From Canna indica (lineage: Eukaryota > Streptophyta > Magnoliopsida > Zingiberales > Cannaceae): a stretch of 64,000 bases of DNA. Numbering within the stretch: position 1 is the first letter of the stretch; each line of letters starts with the position of its first letter. The notes beneath the pieces were generated by a model. It was not told where the DNA came from. It ran no database searches and worked only from the letters and a program-made list of their open reading frames with translations. This document shows, one piece after another, positions 33,271 through 44,600 of the stretch. The position numbers and the translations under genes are program-made. The stretch covers positions 23,740,001-23,804,000 of the forward strand of contig CP136897.1 of assembly GCA_034359265.1 (NCBI GenBank), written 5' to 3'.

Positions 33271-36200
33271 TGACCATTTTTCTAGTAGTGTCAACTCACC
33301 CGATTCACCCAGTCACCCGACACCTCACTGCCTCAGCCATCTGCCCGACTACCCTCACGCCCGCTCGGCGCCTCGCTGCCCCTCCTTTCGCTAGATCGCC
33401 CTCTCCCCGCTCCTCAATCATGCGACCGCTTCTCTCGTGACCGCCGCTCAATCTCGACGCCTCTCAACAATAGCCGATCGCCTCTCAACAGAGCCGACCG
33501 CCAATCGATGTACTTCTCCGACGATTGCTTCTCCCGACGCCTCTCAACAGCAGTTGGCCGCCTCGATCTACTTCTCCCGATGGACCCAACACCACGATCT
33601 ACTCCGACGATTGCTTCTCCCGACGGACCCGACGCCGCGATCTGCTTCTCCTGACGCTGCGATGCGGACGCCGGACGCCCCTTGATCTGATTCTTAGGTT
33701 TTTTCTATTTTTTTTACATTTTTCTTACCTGCCGCCTGCAATTATTTACTGTTGATTTTTGCATGAAAGAAGCTATTTTTCTTGCTTGTTTTCTAATTGT
33801 TACCTGCCGCCTGCTCCTATTGATTCTTTGCATGAAAGAAGTCATTTTTTCTTCAGATAATTGATAGTCTTTACTAGCTCTTGATAGTCATTGATACTAG
33901 CTCAGATAATTGATTTCATTGTTTAAATTAGCTTATCGATTTATGTTTAAATGTTATGATAATTATGTTCTGATAAGTATGTAAATTGTAAATATATATA
34001 TATATATAATTTGTTAACGGGCGAAAAGCGGGTTCCCAGTGGGTACCCGTTAAATTAGTGGGATGAGTTTGAGAATTATCCTTCAAAATACTAACGGGTT
34101 TGGGACAGATTTAGGATTGGATTTTTTTAATGGGTTTGGGATAGAATTGGCTTCGCCGTCGCAAACCCGCCCTAGTACCATCCCTACCTAAGCAAACTGG
34201 TCTGCCCAGTCTGTCAAATTTCTGGTCGATCAGTCGATTGACCGACAGAGACAGAAAAATGGCAGTGTGTGCGTCGGTCGATCGGATTCCAGATCACTGA
34301 TCTCGCGACTCATTCGATCGACTGATCAGCGCGAATATATTACAGAAGGTCCATCAATCGATCGATCAGTCAACCGGATGGCGGGTCGATGAAGTCGCGA
34401 TCCATTCGGTTGATCGAACAGTGCGATTTATTCACAGAAGGCGCAGCGGTCGCGGGCAGTCGATAGACCGACGATGGATCGGCATGCGACCGAACGGCGG
34501 AAACAACTAGTTTTTTGCCCGTTGACGCGCTGTTTCCGTTACAGTGTTATAAATACCCAAACCCAGCCTTCCTTAAATAACTTTTTGATCACTGCTAACC
34601 TCCTTGAGCCATCCTTTGATCAATTCTAAGCTTTCATTGAGTTAACCCTGTGAAAACCCTAGCTTTGATATCTCATCCCTTTGATTGAGCCTTCACTTCG
34701 TTGATTCACCATCAAAGGCATCAAGAGAAAGTTAGGAAACTTTGTGTGGAGCTAAGTACTTCATTGTTTAATTTATTGCTCCATTTATTGATGTATTTTA
34801 TTATTTATTTCATTGTAACTAAACCTGTGTAAACCTAGGTTGCTAGGTTTGATTGAGTTGGTGGTTGCCTTGGTGTTAAGGCTTAAACCCATCGTTGTAA
34901 ACGTAGTTTACTAGGATTAGTTGAGTTGTCCCTTAGTTGAGGTGGAAGAGTGCTCTCAGTAAGAAGACGGAGACTTCCAGGTGTGGAAGTGCCTTAGGTC
35001 GAGAGTGAGACTTTTCGAGTCAAAGTCCTCTGTGTAAGGAAAATGATTTAATCTAGTAAACTTAGTTTGAAAATCCTAAGCGGGGTGCTTAGGTAGTGGA
35101 GTAGGCATTAGGGCCAAACCACTATAAATCTCTGTGTTAACATTGATTTATTATTTTGTGTTAATTGGTTCGTACATATTGCTTCCTCTTGCTATTATCA
35201 TTGTGTTTAGCCTAAGTAACCAAAGAAACGATTAAAATTATATTTAGGCTAACTATTTAGTTAACACACTATTCACCCCCCTCTAGTGTGGCCATTTCAA
35301 CCAACACCAACCACCCACGTGGTGATGTTTAGGTCAATGATGCTTCTCAATGGCACAACCGACTCTATTCTCCACAGAGCATTTCCTATCTTTTTGGAGA
35401 AGGTTGCGCTATTATGGTTCTCCACCTTATCGCTATGGTTGGTACACACCTTCTAGGAGCTCTCCCGAATTTTCACCAACCAATTCTCCTAATCGTGGAT
35501 CCACTCCAAGACCGATGATCTCTATTCATTACATCAAGTAGTGAGGTTCCTAACAGTTCTATGTCGTGGCCATGGAGATTCCTAACCTCGACCCACACGT
35601 CGAGTTATACTCTGTCAAGCACTGATTGAAGTCCGAATAGTTTGCGGACCATATCGCCCTGACCAAGCCGAGAAGCATGATTAAGTTTCGAGAACCAGCT
35701 GTGCCCTATATAGAGATGGAAGAACTCCGGGATGTCAAAAAGGCCGACAAACAGACTGCCAAAGACGACACTGATGACAAAAAGTCCAAGTTAAGCCTGA
35801 TAAGAAAAAGGCTGAGATCGTCGTGAACATAATAGCAGCAGAAGGGGAAGGTCACCCTCCCGACCTAGTCCCAGATTTGACGAGTACATCACGCTAAATA
35901 ACAAAATAGAAAAATAGAGATCATCATTCGAGAAATCTACCACTTGCAGGTACTCAAGCCTCCCAACAACGCGAAAAATTTGAAACCCCCGCCTAACGCT
36001 GACAAGAGCAACGAGTGCGAGTTCCACTGCACCTATTGGCATACCACTGAGGAGTGTGTGATGATCAAAGACCAAATCGAACGCCTAATCAGAGAAGGCC
36101 CTCTCGACCTGTCATGCCTCAACTCAGGGTCACGTGACCGGCCAGGGTATACATGCCTAAACCATGCACATGCCAACTCAATAATAAAACATAACGAAAA

Positions 36201-36727
36201 AAAATAACTAGTTTTATTTTAAGTGAAAAACCAAACCAGAAAATTCATTGTAAATAAGTTTTAGCAAAGTAATAAAGTGCAAAAATAATAAATCAAGTTC
36301 AACTGTTTGGTTACAATGAAATCTGAAATAAAGACATGAATGCCCCCAAAGGACTACAACTCCAAAACACTGAAACACGAGTTCATGACTCTGCAAAACT
36401 AAGACTGCTATGAGATCATGTGGCTCCTCTGCCCTCCAATCGCACCAAGTGCTCCAGCCCACCTCACCGGTCGGGCTCTGCAAAACAAAAATAAAATGAC
36501 AACGGGTGAGTTCAAAGAACTCAGTGAGCGGTTCTACTGACCCCCACGAGAAACCAACACAGAATAAATAGCATAAAGCAAAACTCCCGACTCAAGCAGG
36601 AAAGGTCACAAGGGAGTGACTAGCTAACTAGCTAGCCATCTGGCCACTACCTGCCCGAAGGCAGCCAACACCCAAACGATGAAGATCAATAGGCATAAGT
36701 CTACCATGCCCTAAGGCAATAAAATAT

Positions 36728-37171
36728 ACTAGGATAATCGGGTAGGCCCTCCGAACTTATCCTAATATAAAGAAACTCGGGAGCAATCGGGATTGACCAA
36801 TCTGAACTTGCTCCACGAGATGCGTAGGAACAATCGGGAATCACCCATCCGAACTTGCCCCTTTAAGATATCACAAGAATAATCGGGATTTGCCCGTCCG
36901 AACTTATTCCTTAAAAACACATCGAGAATAATCGGGATAAGCCCTCGATCCAAACTTATTCCACGAGGCCAAATCGGAACAATCGAAATTTGCCCATCTG
37001 AACCTGTTCCAAAAAGATAACGTAGGAATAATCGGAATTCGCCCATTCGAACTTATTCTTTTAAATATAGAATTTTAGGAATAATCGAGATTTGCCCGTC
37101 CGAACTTGTTCCACAAGATACGCAGGAACAATCGGGATTTGCCCATCCGAACTTGTTCCATAGGTTGGGAA
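36728..37171. repeat. About nine tandem copies of a roughly 48-bp degenerate unit
   Basis: Units run on the pattern GAACAATCGGGATTTGCCCA-TCCGAACTTGTTCC followed by a variable 12-18 bp spacer. Each unit begins with GAAYAATCGG and closes with the inverse-like GAACTTRTTCC, so every unit can fold on itself. The repeats lie in the minus-strand LTR. Confidence 0.75.
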
Positions 37172-38858
37172 TTAGCCATCGAACCTTCTGAGCCTAGCCC
37201 GCATATTAATCCGGCTCCTCAACGAGCCTCTCCGTCATTCATAAAGATATGACACAACATAACCTAAGTCAAATCTCTCCTACGGTGTCTTAGGGGTGTC
37301 CTTATTGGGAAGCGTCTGAACACTCCAACACCCGACCCCAACTCTTAGACCCGTAATGTCATACTCGTGAGATTTTATTTCTTGCATAATTTTATTTGTT
37401 GGTTCATAACAGATTATACTGACCCCTTGCTCAATTTTAATTATGCCATTAAAATTTAGATCACTAAGATTAGGGTTTTATTTTAACTTACTGTTATATC
37501 TGAAACTAATGTATCTAACCCGAATCTGGTCTCCAGAGTGTGACCTATATTTTCAAACTATATTTTCTGGTCAAAATGATAGGTTACACGACTATGTTCA
37601 GTAAACTATGCGTTTCATCAACTCAGCATGAAGTTTTTAGCATAATGGAGTTTTCAGCATAACAAGGAAATAAATCTGAAAATTCACAGAATATAACTCC
37701 CTAATTACCATCACATCAGATTTATAATCATCAAGATAAATCTCACATAAACCATGCTTAATAAACAAGAATAACAATTAAGCATCACAACTCTCTTTAA
37801 CCAAGAATCAATCTTTATGTTCAAGAAATTTAATCAAGAACCCTCATGCCCTCAAGATGAAATCCATCTTTGAAACACATAATATATTTCCAAAAATCAC
37901 ATATTTATGTAAGACCCGGGAAAAATTTCCTAATATAAAAATCTATTTTGGTGCAGCGCGTTGGACCCGGGGATAGTCGAGTCGAGCCTTAGGATCGTTT
38001 CGAGTAATAGGTATGACTCGACTAATAATGTATGCAATTAAATTGGGCAAATGACTCTTTCCTTTTATGCATTTATACCTTAATCGAGTTTAAATCGACT
38101 CGTGTTGCGGGTAGAGTCGGAACCCAAGTCGAGCTCGGGCTTAGTCGAGTCATGAGTAAGAGTCAAAGGCCAATATGGAAGGTTAGATGAGGGATTAAAA
38201 TCCCTCATCCATGCTACCGTGCGACTCATCTTGGAGTCGCACAAGGCAGCGCATAGGGAGAGAGGGAGAGAGGGAGAGGGAGCAAGGAAAGGAGATTTTG
38301 GTCGATCCGGGATTTTGCGCCATTGCCGAAAGATTTGAGGTCGTCATCATCCGATCCTTCATCTTCCTCAAGCAAGGTGAGTGGTTAGATTTGAAGAATT
38401 GGGGGAGGTGGGCAGCTGAACCCCTAGAAGTGTTAAGATGTGTTTTCTCGTGAGTTTTCGTCGGATCTTGGTTTCGAAGTTGGGTATTCATTGTTTGTAT
38501 CAATTCTTGTCAGATCGTCTTGTTTTCCTCGTCGTTTTCTCGAGTTCTAGGGTTGCCGAATCATGAGAAAAGGAGAAAGATCATGTCAAAATTTTCTTCA
38601 ATTCCCTTGACGGAAGTAGAGCCCTCGGATGATCTCAAGTTCATGAATAGTGTGTTCTTAATCGTCGAATTCACGTGTTAAGAAACTAGTCTCCCCTAAA
38701 ACTCATAGGGTTGGCTGAGTGAACCCTAAAACTTCATGAGAAGGGTTCGACCAAGTATAGGGGGAGGGGCAAACTAGTCAATATGCAATTAAGATATAAC
38801 GTAGACAAGGAATTAGGGTCGGGGATAAATTCTCCTCTTCCTTTCCTACCCTAAGAGG

Positions 38859-39426
38859 TGAGATGTCAACGGGGCGGGGCGGGTATGGGGGGTGCCTACC
38901 CACTACTCGCCCCGCGAAATAAACGGGTACTCGCTACCCGTTTATTCCCCGCGGGTATTAAAAATGGGTACCCATTTAATTACCCACGGGGGGACGGATA
39001 CCCACGGGTATTGACGGGTACCCATGATAGTTTTAAAAAATGTAAACTTTGATATTTTGATAAGAATTTCAAATATAAACTCTCTTCAAATAAACACACA
39101 ATATTTTGATAACAACTTCAAATATAAACAATTAAATACACTTCAATGGGTAGGTAGTGGATAATGTGTATTGACTATTGAATTAAGTTAGGAACTTAGG
39201 GTTTTTTAGTATATGTATTGAGGGTAAAATAGTAATTTATTAATTCTCACGGGTAACGAGTACCCGCGAGTACGGATACTATGATACCCGTACCCGTCCC
39301 GTTTAATAAACGGGTATGAAAAATTACCCACGAAATACCCGCAGGTAGAAAACTACCCCCCATACCCGTCATAAACAGGTAAATACTCGCGGGTACCCGC
39401 CTAAATGGGTTTTTTTGCCATCCCTA
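38859..39426. mobile_element. Non-autonomous hAT element with GGGTACCCG-type ends
   Basis: The left end is TGAGATGTCAACGGGGCGGG and the right end is TTTTTTTGCCATCCCTA. A perfect 8-bp duplication CTAAGAGG lies at 38851-38858 and 39427-39434. ACGGGTACCC and TACCCGCGGGT motifs fill the subterminal zones around a 150-bp AT-rich core. It is too short to code. Confidence 0.85.
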
Positions 39427-39919
39427 CTAAGAGGCATGCCCGAGCAAGGTTCGGCCAAGCCTAGGGGAGGGAGGGGGTGAGCTTTAGATGGTAATTTCCA
39501 TAGTTAGAGTGTTAAATCAATAGAGGCATGATAATACATAGGAAGGACTCTAACTATAGCAAGTTAATTTATTGAATCTTGTAATTGTAGGAATGATAGC
39601 GTAGTGGCTATCCTTAGCACATTCCTCTTAAATTTTGAAATGATGTAATATTTTTACCATGCTTAGTATTCCATGTGTTGTTGAATTTATTGTTATCTTA
39701 CCATGCTAGATAAATTGTTCTTATTGAAATTAATTCTAAATGCAGTGTACCAATGGTTATTGATGAATCTCATTGTTATACATAGTAGTTGATGTAAATT
39801 ATACTTGCTTTTCTTTAAATTACACATGCTGTCCTGAAATGTTCATGGGTGGAATTCCAAGGTCGGTGCATAGAATTCCTCACCCAATGTAACGTATAAT
39901 GCTAGATAACATATAGGAC

Positions 39920-40480
39920 TAGGGATAACAATTCAAACAGGTTAATCGCGGTTAACCGGTTAACCGAACCGTAAAATCCGATTTTGGATAGTGGATTTGC
40001 GGTTCGGTTTCGGTTTCGCATAGTAAAAACCAAAAACCATTTAAAATTAGTTCGGTTTCGATTATCAGGTCGCGGTTAACCGATAATCGAAACCGATTAT
40101 ATATTCGGTTTCGGTTATCGATTTTTTGCGGTTAACCGATATCCAAAACCGATTTTGTTATTAATCTTTAAACTAGTTATCCATTTACTATCAGTTTTTT
40201 ACGGTTAATCGGTACCCGAAATCGGTTTTGTATTAATCTTTGAATCGGTTATCCATTTACTACCGGTTAATCGATTAGTAAACCAATAACCGGTTCTATC
40301 CGAACCGAAAAATTCAGTTTTAGTTATCTGCGGATAATCGAAATCGAGCCGATTTCGGTTTCGGATATAGGCTTTTGAAACCGACGGTTTCAGTTTCGGT
40401 TTCGGTTAGCGGGTTTGGAAATCGGTTTCGATTTCGGTTAACCTCCAAAAGTGCGATTGACCGAACCGTTGTCATCCCTA
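39920..40480. mobile_element. Non-autonomous hAT element with CGGTTAACCGG-type ends
   Basis: The left end is TAGGGATAACAATTC and the right end is CCGTTGTCATCCCTA. The 8-bp duplication TATAGGAC/TATAGGAT (one difference) lies at 39912-39919 and 40481-40488. Dense CGGTTAACCG and TTCGGTTTCGGTT motifs tie it to the element at 13901-16339, as a shorter relative. Confidence 0.8.
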
Positions 40481-41877
40481 TATAGGATGTCTCAAGATGC
40501 TTTGTATATATGGAAACCTAGCTAGGAAATGACACAACTTCTAGAACTTCTAGTATTCATTTTTTGACACCTAGAACTATTAGGTGTACACGTTTTTGGA
40601 AGGGCAGCATTAATTTATTGACCTTGCAAGATTAGGGTCGGATACAGGCAATGACCCGAAGTGTATATAAGGAAACCTTGGGACATTTGACTGTGTGATG
40701 TGCTTGAGATTGTCCGTCGAGAAGCGTGGAGGTCGGAAATGACCAATGCTTAGCTCGGCCAGTGATAGGGTCTTGAGATGCACCAGCGGTCCCACTAGGT
40801 GTCAGACCCCAGTTGGGTGGGACTAGCTATCCCTACCCCAGACGGTGTCCAGAGACTAGTGGACCATCCTAGTCGATGGCCCGGGATTTTTTATTTACAT
40901 CTTGATATGATGCGGCCGAACGGCCAGTGAGATTCTACCTTGTATGGTAGGGCCGGTGGTAGCCGGGATTCTTATACCATAAGTAGGCCTTAAGGGTCGA
41001 ATGCCAAGTGGCAAGGCTAGGTCGTTATGGCAAATCTCTCCTATATGGTCTATACAGAATGACCCACGGGGTCGATAGTCACACTAAAAAGTAACTTACC
41101 TTCTTGATTATATTCTATGCTGCTTTATATGTTATGCATGACTAACTGTGGATTATGTGGATGTTCGAAAGAACCGCTCATTGAGTCCCAAGTGGACTCA
41201 CAGTTGTTTCTTTTATTTTTGCAGAGCATGAGCAGTGATTGCGGCTTGTCGGCATGGTGCTGTTGGAGGGCAGGTGATGGTGCCATATCTCGTAGCGACG
41301 TCCTTGAGTCATAGTCCAGTGTCTTGTAGTAGTTGTTTCCTTTTTTGCATTGACAGTTGTGTTTTGAAAAGTTTGTAAAACTTTGATACTTGAGATGTTC
41401 TATTTGTTACGATGTTGATTTTCCTTCTTTGGTTGGAAAACATATAATTGTGAATTTCGAAAACTTTTAAATAAAAAATTATGTTGCGATTTCCTTTCTC
41501 GATATGTTCTGTTTTATGGTCAGTTAGTGTAGACAGTAGGCTACAGGGCAGGATGTAGGCCTTGGCCGGTTACACTACCCTCAGTTGGGGTGTGACATTT
41601 TAATACCAAAGCATGCATTTAGATAATAAGCATCAAAATTGATGATCAAATTGAATCATAGAAAGTAAGATAATCAACACCCCTCACTTAGGCAATTCAT
41701 CGAACACTTTGAGGGCACCCTTTTCTTCCACATTGGCCGAGCACCCCTAGGATCATCCTAGGGTTGCCGAGCCCTATAGGGGAAGGTTTAGGGCCTCCTC
41801 AAACACGGCACACAAAAAGATCGATGATAATTCAAGAAATCATCAGAAAACAAATCAAAATCATCGTAGCATTCAAG

Positions 41878-42511
41878 AACGTCTTTAAGAACTCGAAGAA
41901 ACCCGAGAAAAATGAGGGTAAAACCACTCACCAAAAATAGGAAAGAAGACTAGAGGAGAAATCCCGATCGAGGACCTTCGGATCCGGCTCTAAGAGGTGG
42001 CGGCTCGGCTCCACCAAGGGGGAAGAGGGGACATCGACTCCTTCTCAAGCCGACGGCTCCAAGAAGAAGACAAGGAGGGGCGACGGCTCTTCCTCATGCC
42101 AATGACTTGGCTTCCAAGAGAGAGAGAGAGAGAGAGAAGGCTTGGCTCGTCGACTGCAAGAGAGAGGAAGGGAGGGGCGGCTGACGGCTCCTCTCTTTCC
42201 CTCAATTGGCTTGTGCGGCTCCAATAGGGAGTCGCAAGCCCTATGGAGGAGGAATTTATAACCCTTCCCACCTCTTTTAAGAACGACTTTAAGAACTCGA
42301 AGAATGAGGGTAAAATCACTCACCAAAAATAAGAAAAAAGACTAGAGAAGAATTCCTGATCGACGGCCTCCGGATCCGGCTCCAAGAGGTGGCGGCTCGG
42401 CTCCACCAAGAGGGAAGAGGGGACGGCTACTCCTTCTCAAGCCGACGGCTCCAAGAAGAAGACAAGGAGGGGCGGCGGCTCTTCCTCAAGCCAACGACTT
42501 GGCTTCCAAGG

Positions 42512-42582
<71 letters not shown>

Positions 42583-43108
42583 AGGGGCTGGCGGCTCCTC
42601 TCTTTCCCTCAATTGGCTTGTGCGGCTCCAATAGGGAGCCGCAAGCCCTATGGAGGAGGAATTTATAATCCTTCCCACCTCTTTTAATAACGACTCTAAG
42701 AACTCGAAGAAACCCGAGAAGAATGAGGGTAAAACCACTCACCAAAAATAGGAAGGAAGACTAGAGGAGAAATCCCGATCGACGGCCTCCGGATCCGGCT
42801 CCAAGAGGTGGCAGCTCGGTTCCACCAAGGGGGAAGAGGGGGCGGCGACTCCTTCTCAAGCCGACGGCTCCAAGAAGAAGACAAGGAGGGGCGACGGCTC
42901 TTCCTCAAGCCAACGACTTGGCTTCCAAGAGAGAGAGAGAGAGAGAAGGCTTGGCTCGACGGCTACAAGAGAGAGGAAGGGAGGGGCGGCTGGTGGCTCC
43001 TGCGGCTGACGGCTCCTCTCTTTCCCTCAATTGGCTTGTGCAGCTCCAATAGGGAGCCGCAAGCCCTATGGAGGAGGAATTTATAATCCTTCCCACCTCT
43101 TTTAACCC
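41878..43108. repeat. Three tandem copies of a roughly 405-bp unit inside the minus-strand LTR
   Basis: The landmark ACTCGAAGAA recurs at 41891, 42295 and 42702. Each unit contains GGCTCGGCTCCACCAAG, a GA microsatellite of different length (longest about 64 bp at 42515-42578) and ends near GGAGGAATTTATAA-CCTTCC. Open frames here are Ser/Leu/Arg-Glu strings created by the microsatellite and are not genes. Confidence 0.85.
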
Positions 43109-44030
43109 GCATCCGCCTCAACTCGGATCCATATCCACTAACTTCTCAACCCGCTAACCCACTAAACTTAATTAAATCCAAATTAATCCCATGCTCCACA
43201 TAAACATCCAACACATGCACACCCACATGCGACATAATTAAACAATCATGCATACCCAACATAAAATTAATTAAATTTATCTATGCGAGCAAAATTTGCA
43301 TAACTCATATTCCTACTTACCCGAGCTCGCAAGCTTGCACCGGACCATGAGTCGACTCGGCTCGACCTCGGACTAGCCCGCTAGGTTGACAAATACAAAC
43401 ATAGATGGAAAATTAAAAATAATATCTAGGATATTACACGACCACTACATCAGTCATAGACGAAGTTGTAGCCAAGACCGACGAGACTATAGCTCTGAGT
43501 GTCGAAGTCCGACGCCATCACTAAGAAGCGTGAGATGTGACCATGACGACCATAGGATCGGTTAGCCGAGCACCGAAAACTACAGGATCATTGACCACAT
43601 AGCAGGAGGAATTGCCAGAGGAGGCGAGACGAGCTCAATTAGAAAGAAGTCGCTCTGAGCCATCATGATGATCGGCGACGCGACCCGCCCACAGAGTCCT
43701 CCTATTCGAACCCTGGTAATATCGTTTTATGAGTATGATTTCCAAGGACTGATAAAAATTTACACGACTTTGTCGTTATTTCTATAATTGATGTTGATTT
43801 TCTTGTCAGGAAAGTCTTGATGGACCAAGAAAGCTTAACCGACATCCTATTCTACTCAACATTCAAAAATATGCACATCGATAAAACTTTACTCCAATCC
43901 CTACCATGGAGACCTCGTCGACTTATCAGGAGAACGAATCAGCATCCGAGGCTACATCTGGCTGACGACGTTGTTCGACTCTTCGCCAAGGACCAAATCG
44001 ACGAATGTGCAGAGCCTTTTTGGGCTCGAC

Positions 44031-44600
44031 CTTCGTAGGCAAATGAAAGAGGTGTTGCCCCTGAAAAGCGCCCGTGGTGATTCAGCCAAACAAACACAAA
44101 TGTTCTGTCTTGACCAATCGAGCCGGTAATTTTTTATAAGAGTTCTCCAATGAAATGAGGCCGCATACAACCGCGTTCATGGAAAAAAAATGCTTATCCG
44201 ACTTATTCCAACCTTCCTAAACTCAACTCATGAACTCATGAATATACCTGACACATAAAATGAAAGTTAGGAAGAAATTTAGAAGGACCCACGAGGGGGT
44301 TGTCTTCTTATTTTTTTATAGAAAAAAGAACTTATATTAAAAGCTAGCGTAAGTCATGCCCAAAAATATCGAACGACAAAATGTTTTCCAATTCGGGAGG
44401 GGGAAGAGGGCGGGGTGCGGATGGAGAATTATATCCTCTCATCCTTATAAAGACGCGTTCGAGTTCGATTTGCTGCTCAATAAGCAATTTTAATAGGATA
44501 AGCTGACCATATTACGTTTATTCAATAACGATGCAGTTGAGTGAATGTGATATTATCGATTTCTGATTTTAAATATATACAAAATTTTTGGAAAGTAAAT
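44031..44600. other. Gypsy debris grading into the upstream region of the CLU gene
   Basis: No gene was recognised. A TATA-like TATATACAAAA lies at about 44574, just before a pyrimidine-rich stretch (44640-44720) with the character of a 5' leader. This is a candidate promoter for the downstream gene. Confidence 0.35.

Larger units (their letters stand above)
26099..33290 (+). mobile_element. Near-complete autonomous-type CACTA transposon (7.2 kb)
   Basis: The ends are CACTACTACAAA (26099) and TTTCTAGTAGTG (ending 33290), with one mismatch between them. They are flanked by the 3-bp duplication TCA (26096-26098 and 33291-33293). Subterminal zones at 26118-26430 and 32885-33270 contain many AGCAACGGC/GCCGTTGCT motifs in both orientations. 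Inside lie a TNP2 transposase gene (27485-30954) and a five-exon TnpA-like gene (31032-32586), both on the plus strand. Both genes needed for movement are present, with only one apparent lesion. Confidence 0.93.
25756..34186. mobile_element. hAT element (non-autonomous, about 1.2 kb) split by the large CACTA element
   Basis: It begins TAGGGATGGCAATGGG at 25756 and ends GTACCATCCCTA at 34186, with the perfect 8-bp duplication CCTAAGCA at 25748-25755 and 34187-34194. The arms carry GGGTTTGGGA, CCCGTTAA and GGGTACCCG motifs as subterminal repeats. Between 33300 and 33690 lies a GC-rich Ser/Pro/Arg-coding-like stretch of unknown origin. No transposase was found. It was inserted in the Copia solo LTR before the CACTA at 26099 arrived. 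Confidence 0.85.
22972..35306 (+). mobile_element. Copia-type solo LTR (about 1.8 kb) inflated to 12.3 kb by nested transposons
   Basis: The element begins TGTTGGCTTAAGG at 22972 and ends TTTCAACCAACA at 35306, the inverted TGTTGG/CCAACA ends of an LTR. A perfect 5-bp target duplication CCAAC lies at 22967-22971 and 35307-35311. Once the Pack-CACTA and the hAT are removed, about 1.8 kb remains. It carries a promoter-like TATAAATACCC (about 34549) and ends TTCACCCCCCTCTAGTGTGG, as in Tork/SIRE-like Copia LTRs. No gag, pol, primer site or second LTR is present, so it is a solo LTR left by LTR-LTR recombination. The Copia assignment is from memory of LTR style. Confidence 0.8.
37908..41597 (+). 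mobile_element. Nested solo LTR (plus strand, about 2.5 kb) with two hAT insertions
   Basis: It begins TGTAAGACCCGGGAAAAATT at 37908 and ends CAGTTGGGGTGTGACA at 41597. Flanks are ATTTA and TTTTA, a 5-bp duplication with one difference. It shares with its host LTR, in opposite orientation, the block GAACCGCTCA-TGAGT and TTTTATTTTTG-TTGCAGAGC around 41170-41230, so the two are related families. No internal protein domain was seen. Confidence 0.65.
36110..43438 (-). mobile_element. Solo LTR (minus strand, about 3.6 kb), expanded by nested insertions
   Basis: On the minus strand it begins TGTAATATCCTAGATATTAT (at 43438) and ends GAGTTGAGGCATGACA (at 36110). The 5-bp target duplication CGACC lies at 36105-36109 and 43439-43443. 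It interrupts the Gypsy gag-protease relic. No internal coding domain, primer site or second LTR was seen, so it is a solo LTR rather than a full element. It contains the plus-strand LTR at 37908-41597 and two tandem repeat zones. It is probably a Ty3/Gypsy LTR, judging by its TGTAATATCC...TGACA style. Confidence 0.75.
22880..44030 (+). pseudogene. Second Gypsy gag-protease relic, split into three pieces by nested insertions
   Basis: The relic is read in pieces. Piece 1 (22880-22971) gives DNFKMPTTLQPYDGTSDPT. Piece 2 (35307-36109) continues in phase as THVVMFRSMMLLNGTTDSIL and RAFPIFLEKVALLWFSTL; further on it gives a CCHC-like tail (CEFHCTYWHTTEECVMIKDQ, IERLIREGPL). Piece 3 (43439-44030) gives a retropepsin-like stretch, VLMDQESLTDILFYSTFKNM. 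There the usual D-(S/G)-(S/G) protease site is replaced by D-QE-S. Joining across block A (22972-35306, duplication CCAAC) and block B (36110-43438, duplication CGACC) restores continuous homology, which is independent proof of both insertions. Stops and frameshifts are scattered throughout. Family: plant Ty3/Gypsy, probably Tat lineage by inference. Confidence 0.7.

Noticed and set aside
22972..35306. Intact Copia retrotransposon
   Set aside because: After removing nested DNA elements only about 1.8 kb with LTR features remains, without gag-pol or a second LTR.
36728..37171. Regular repeats resembling a CRISPR array
   Set aside because: The DNA is plant nuclear, repeats are degenerate, spacers are not unique-like, and the array lies inside an LTR.
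42389..42745. Overlapping open frames of 80-105 residues rich in RE or SL
   Set aside because: They are translations of a GA microsatellite in tandem LTR repeats.
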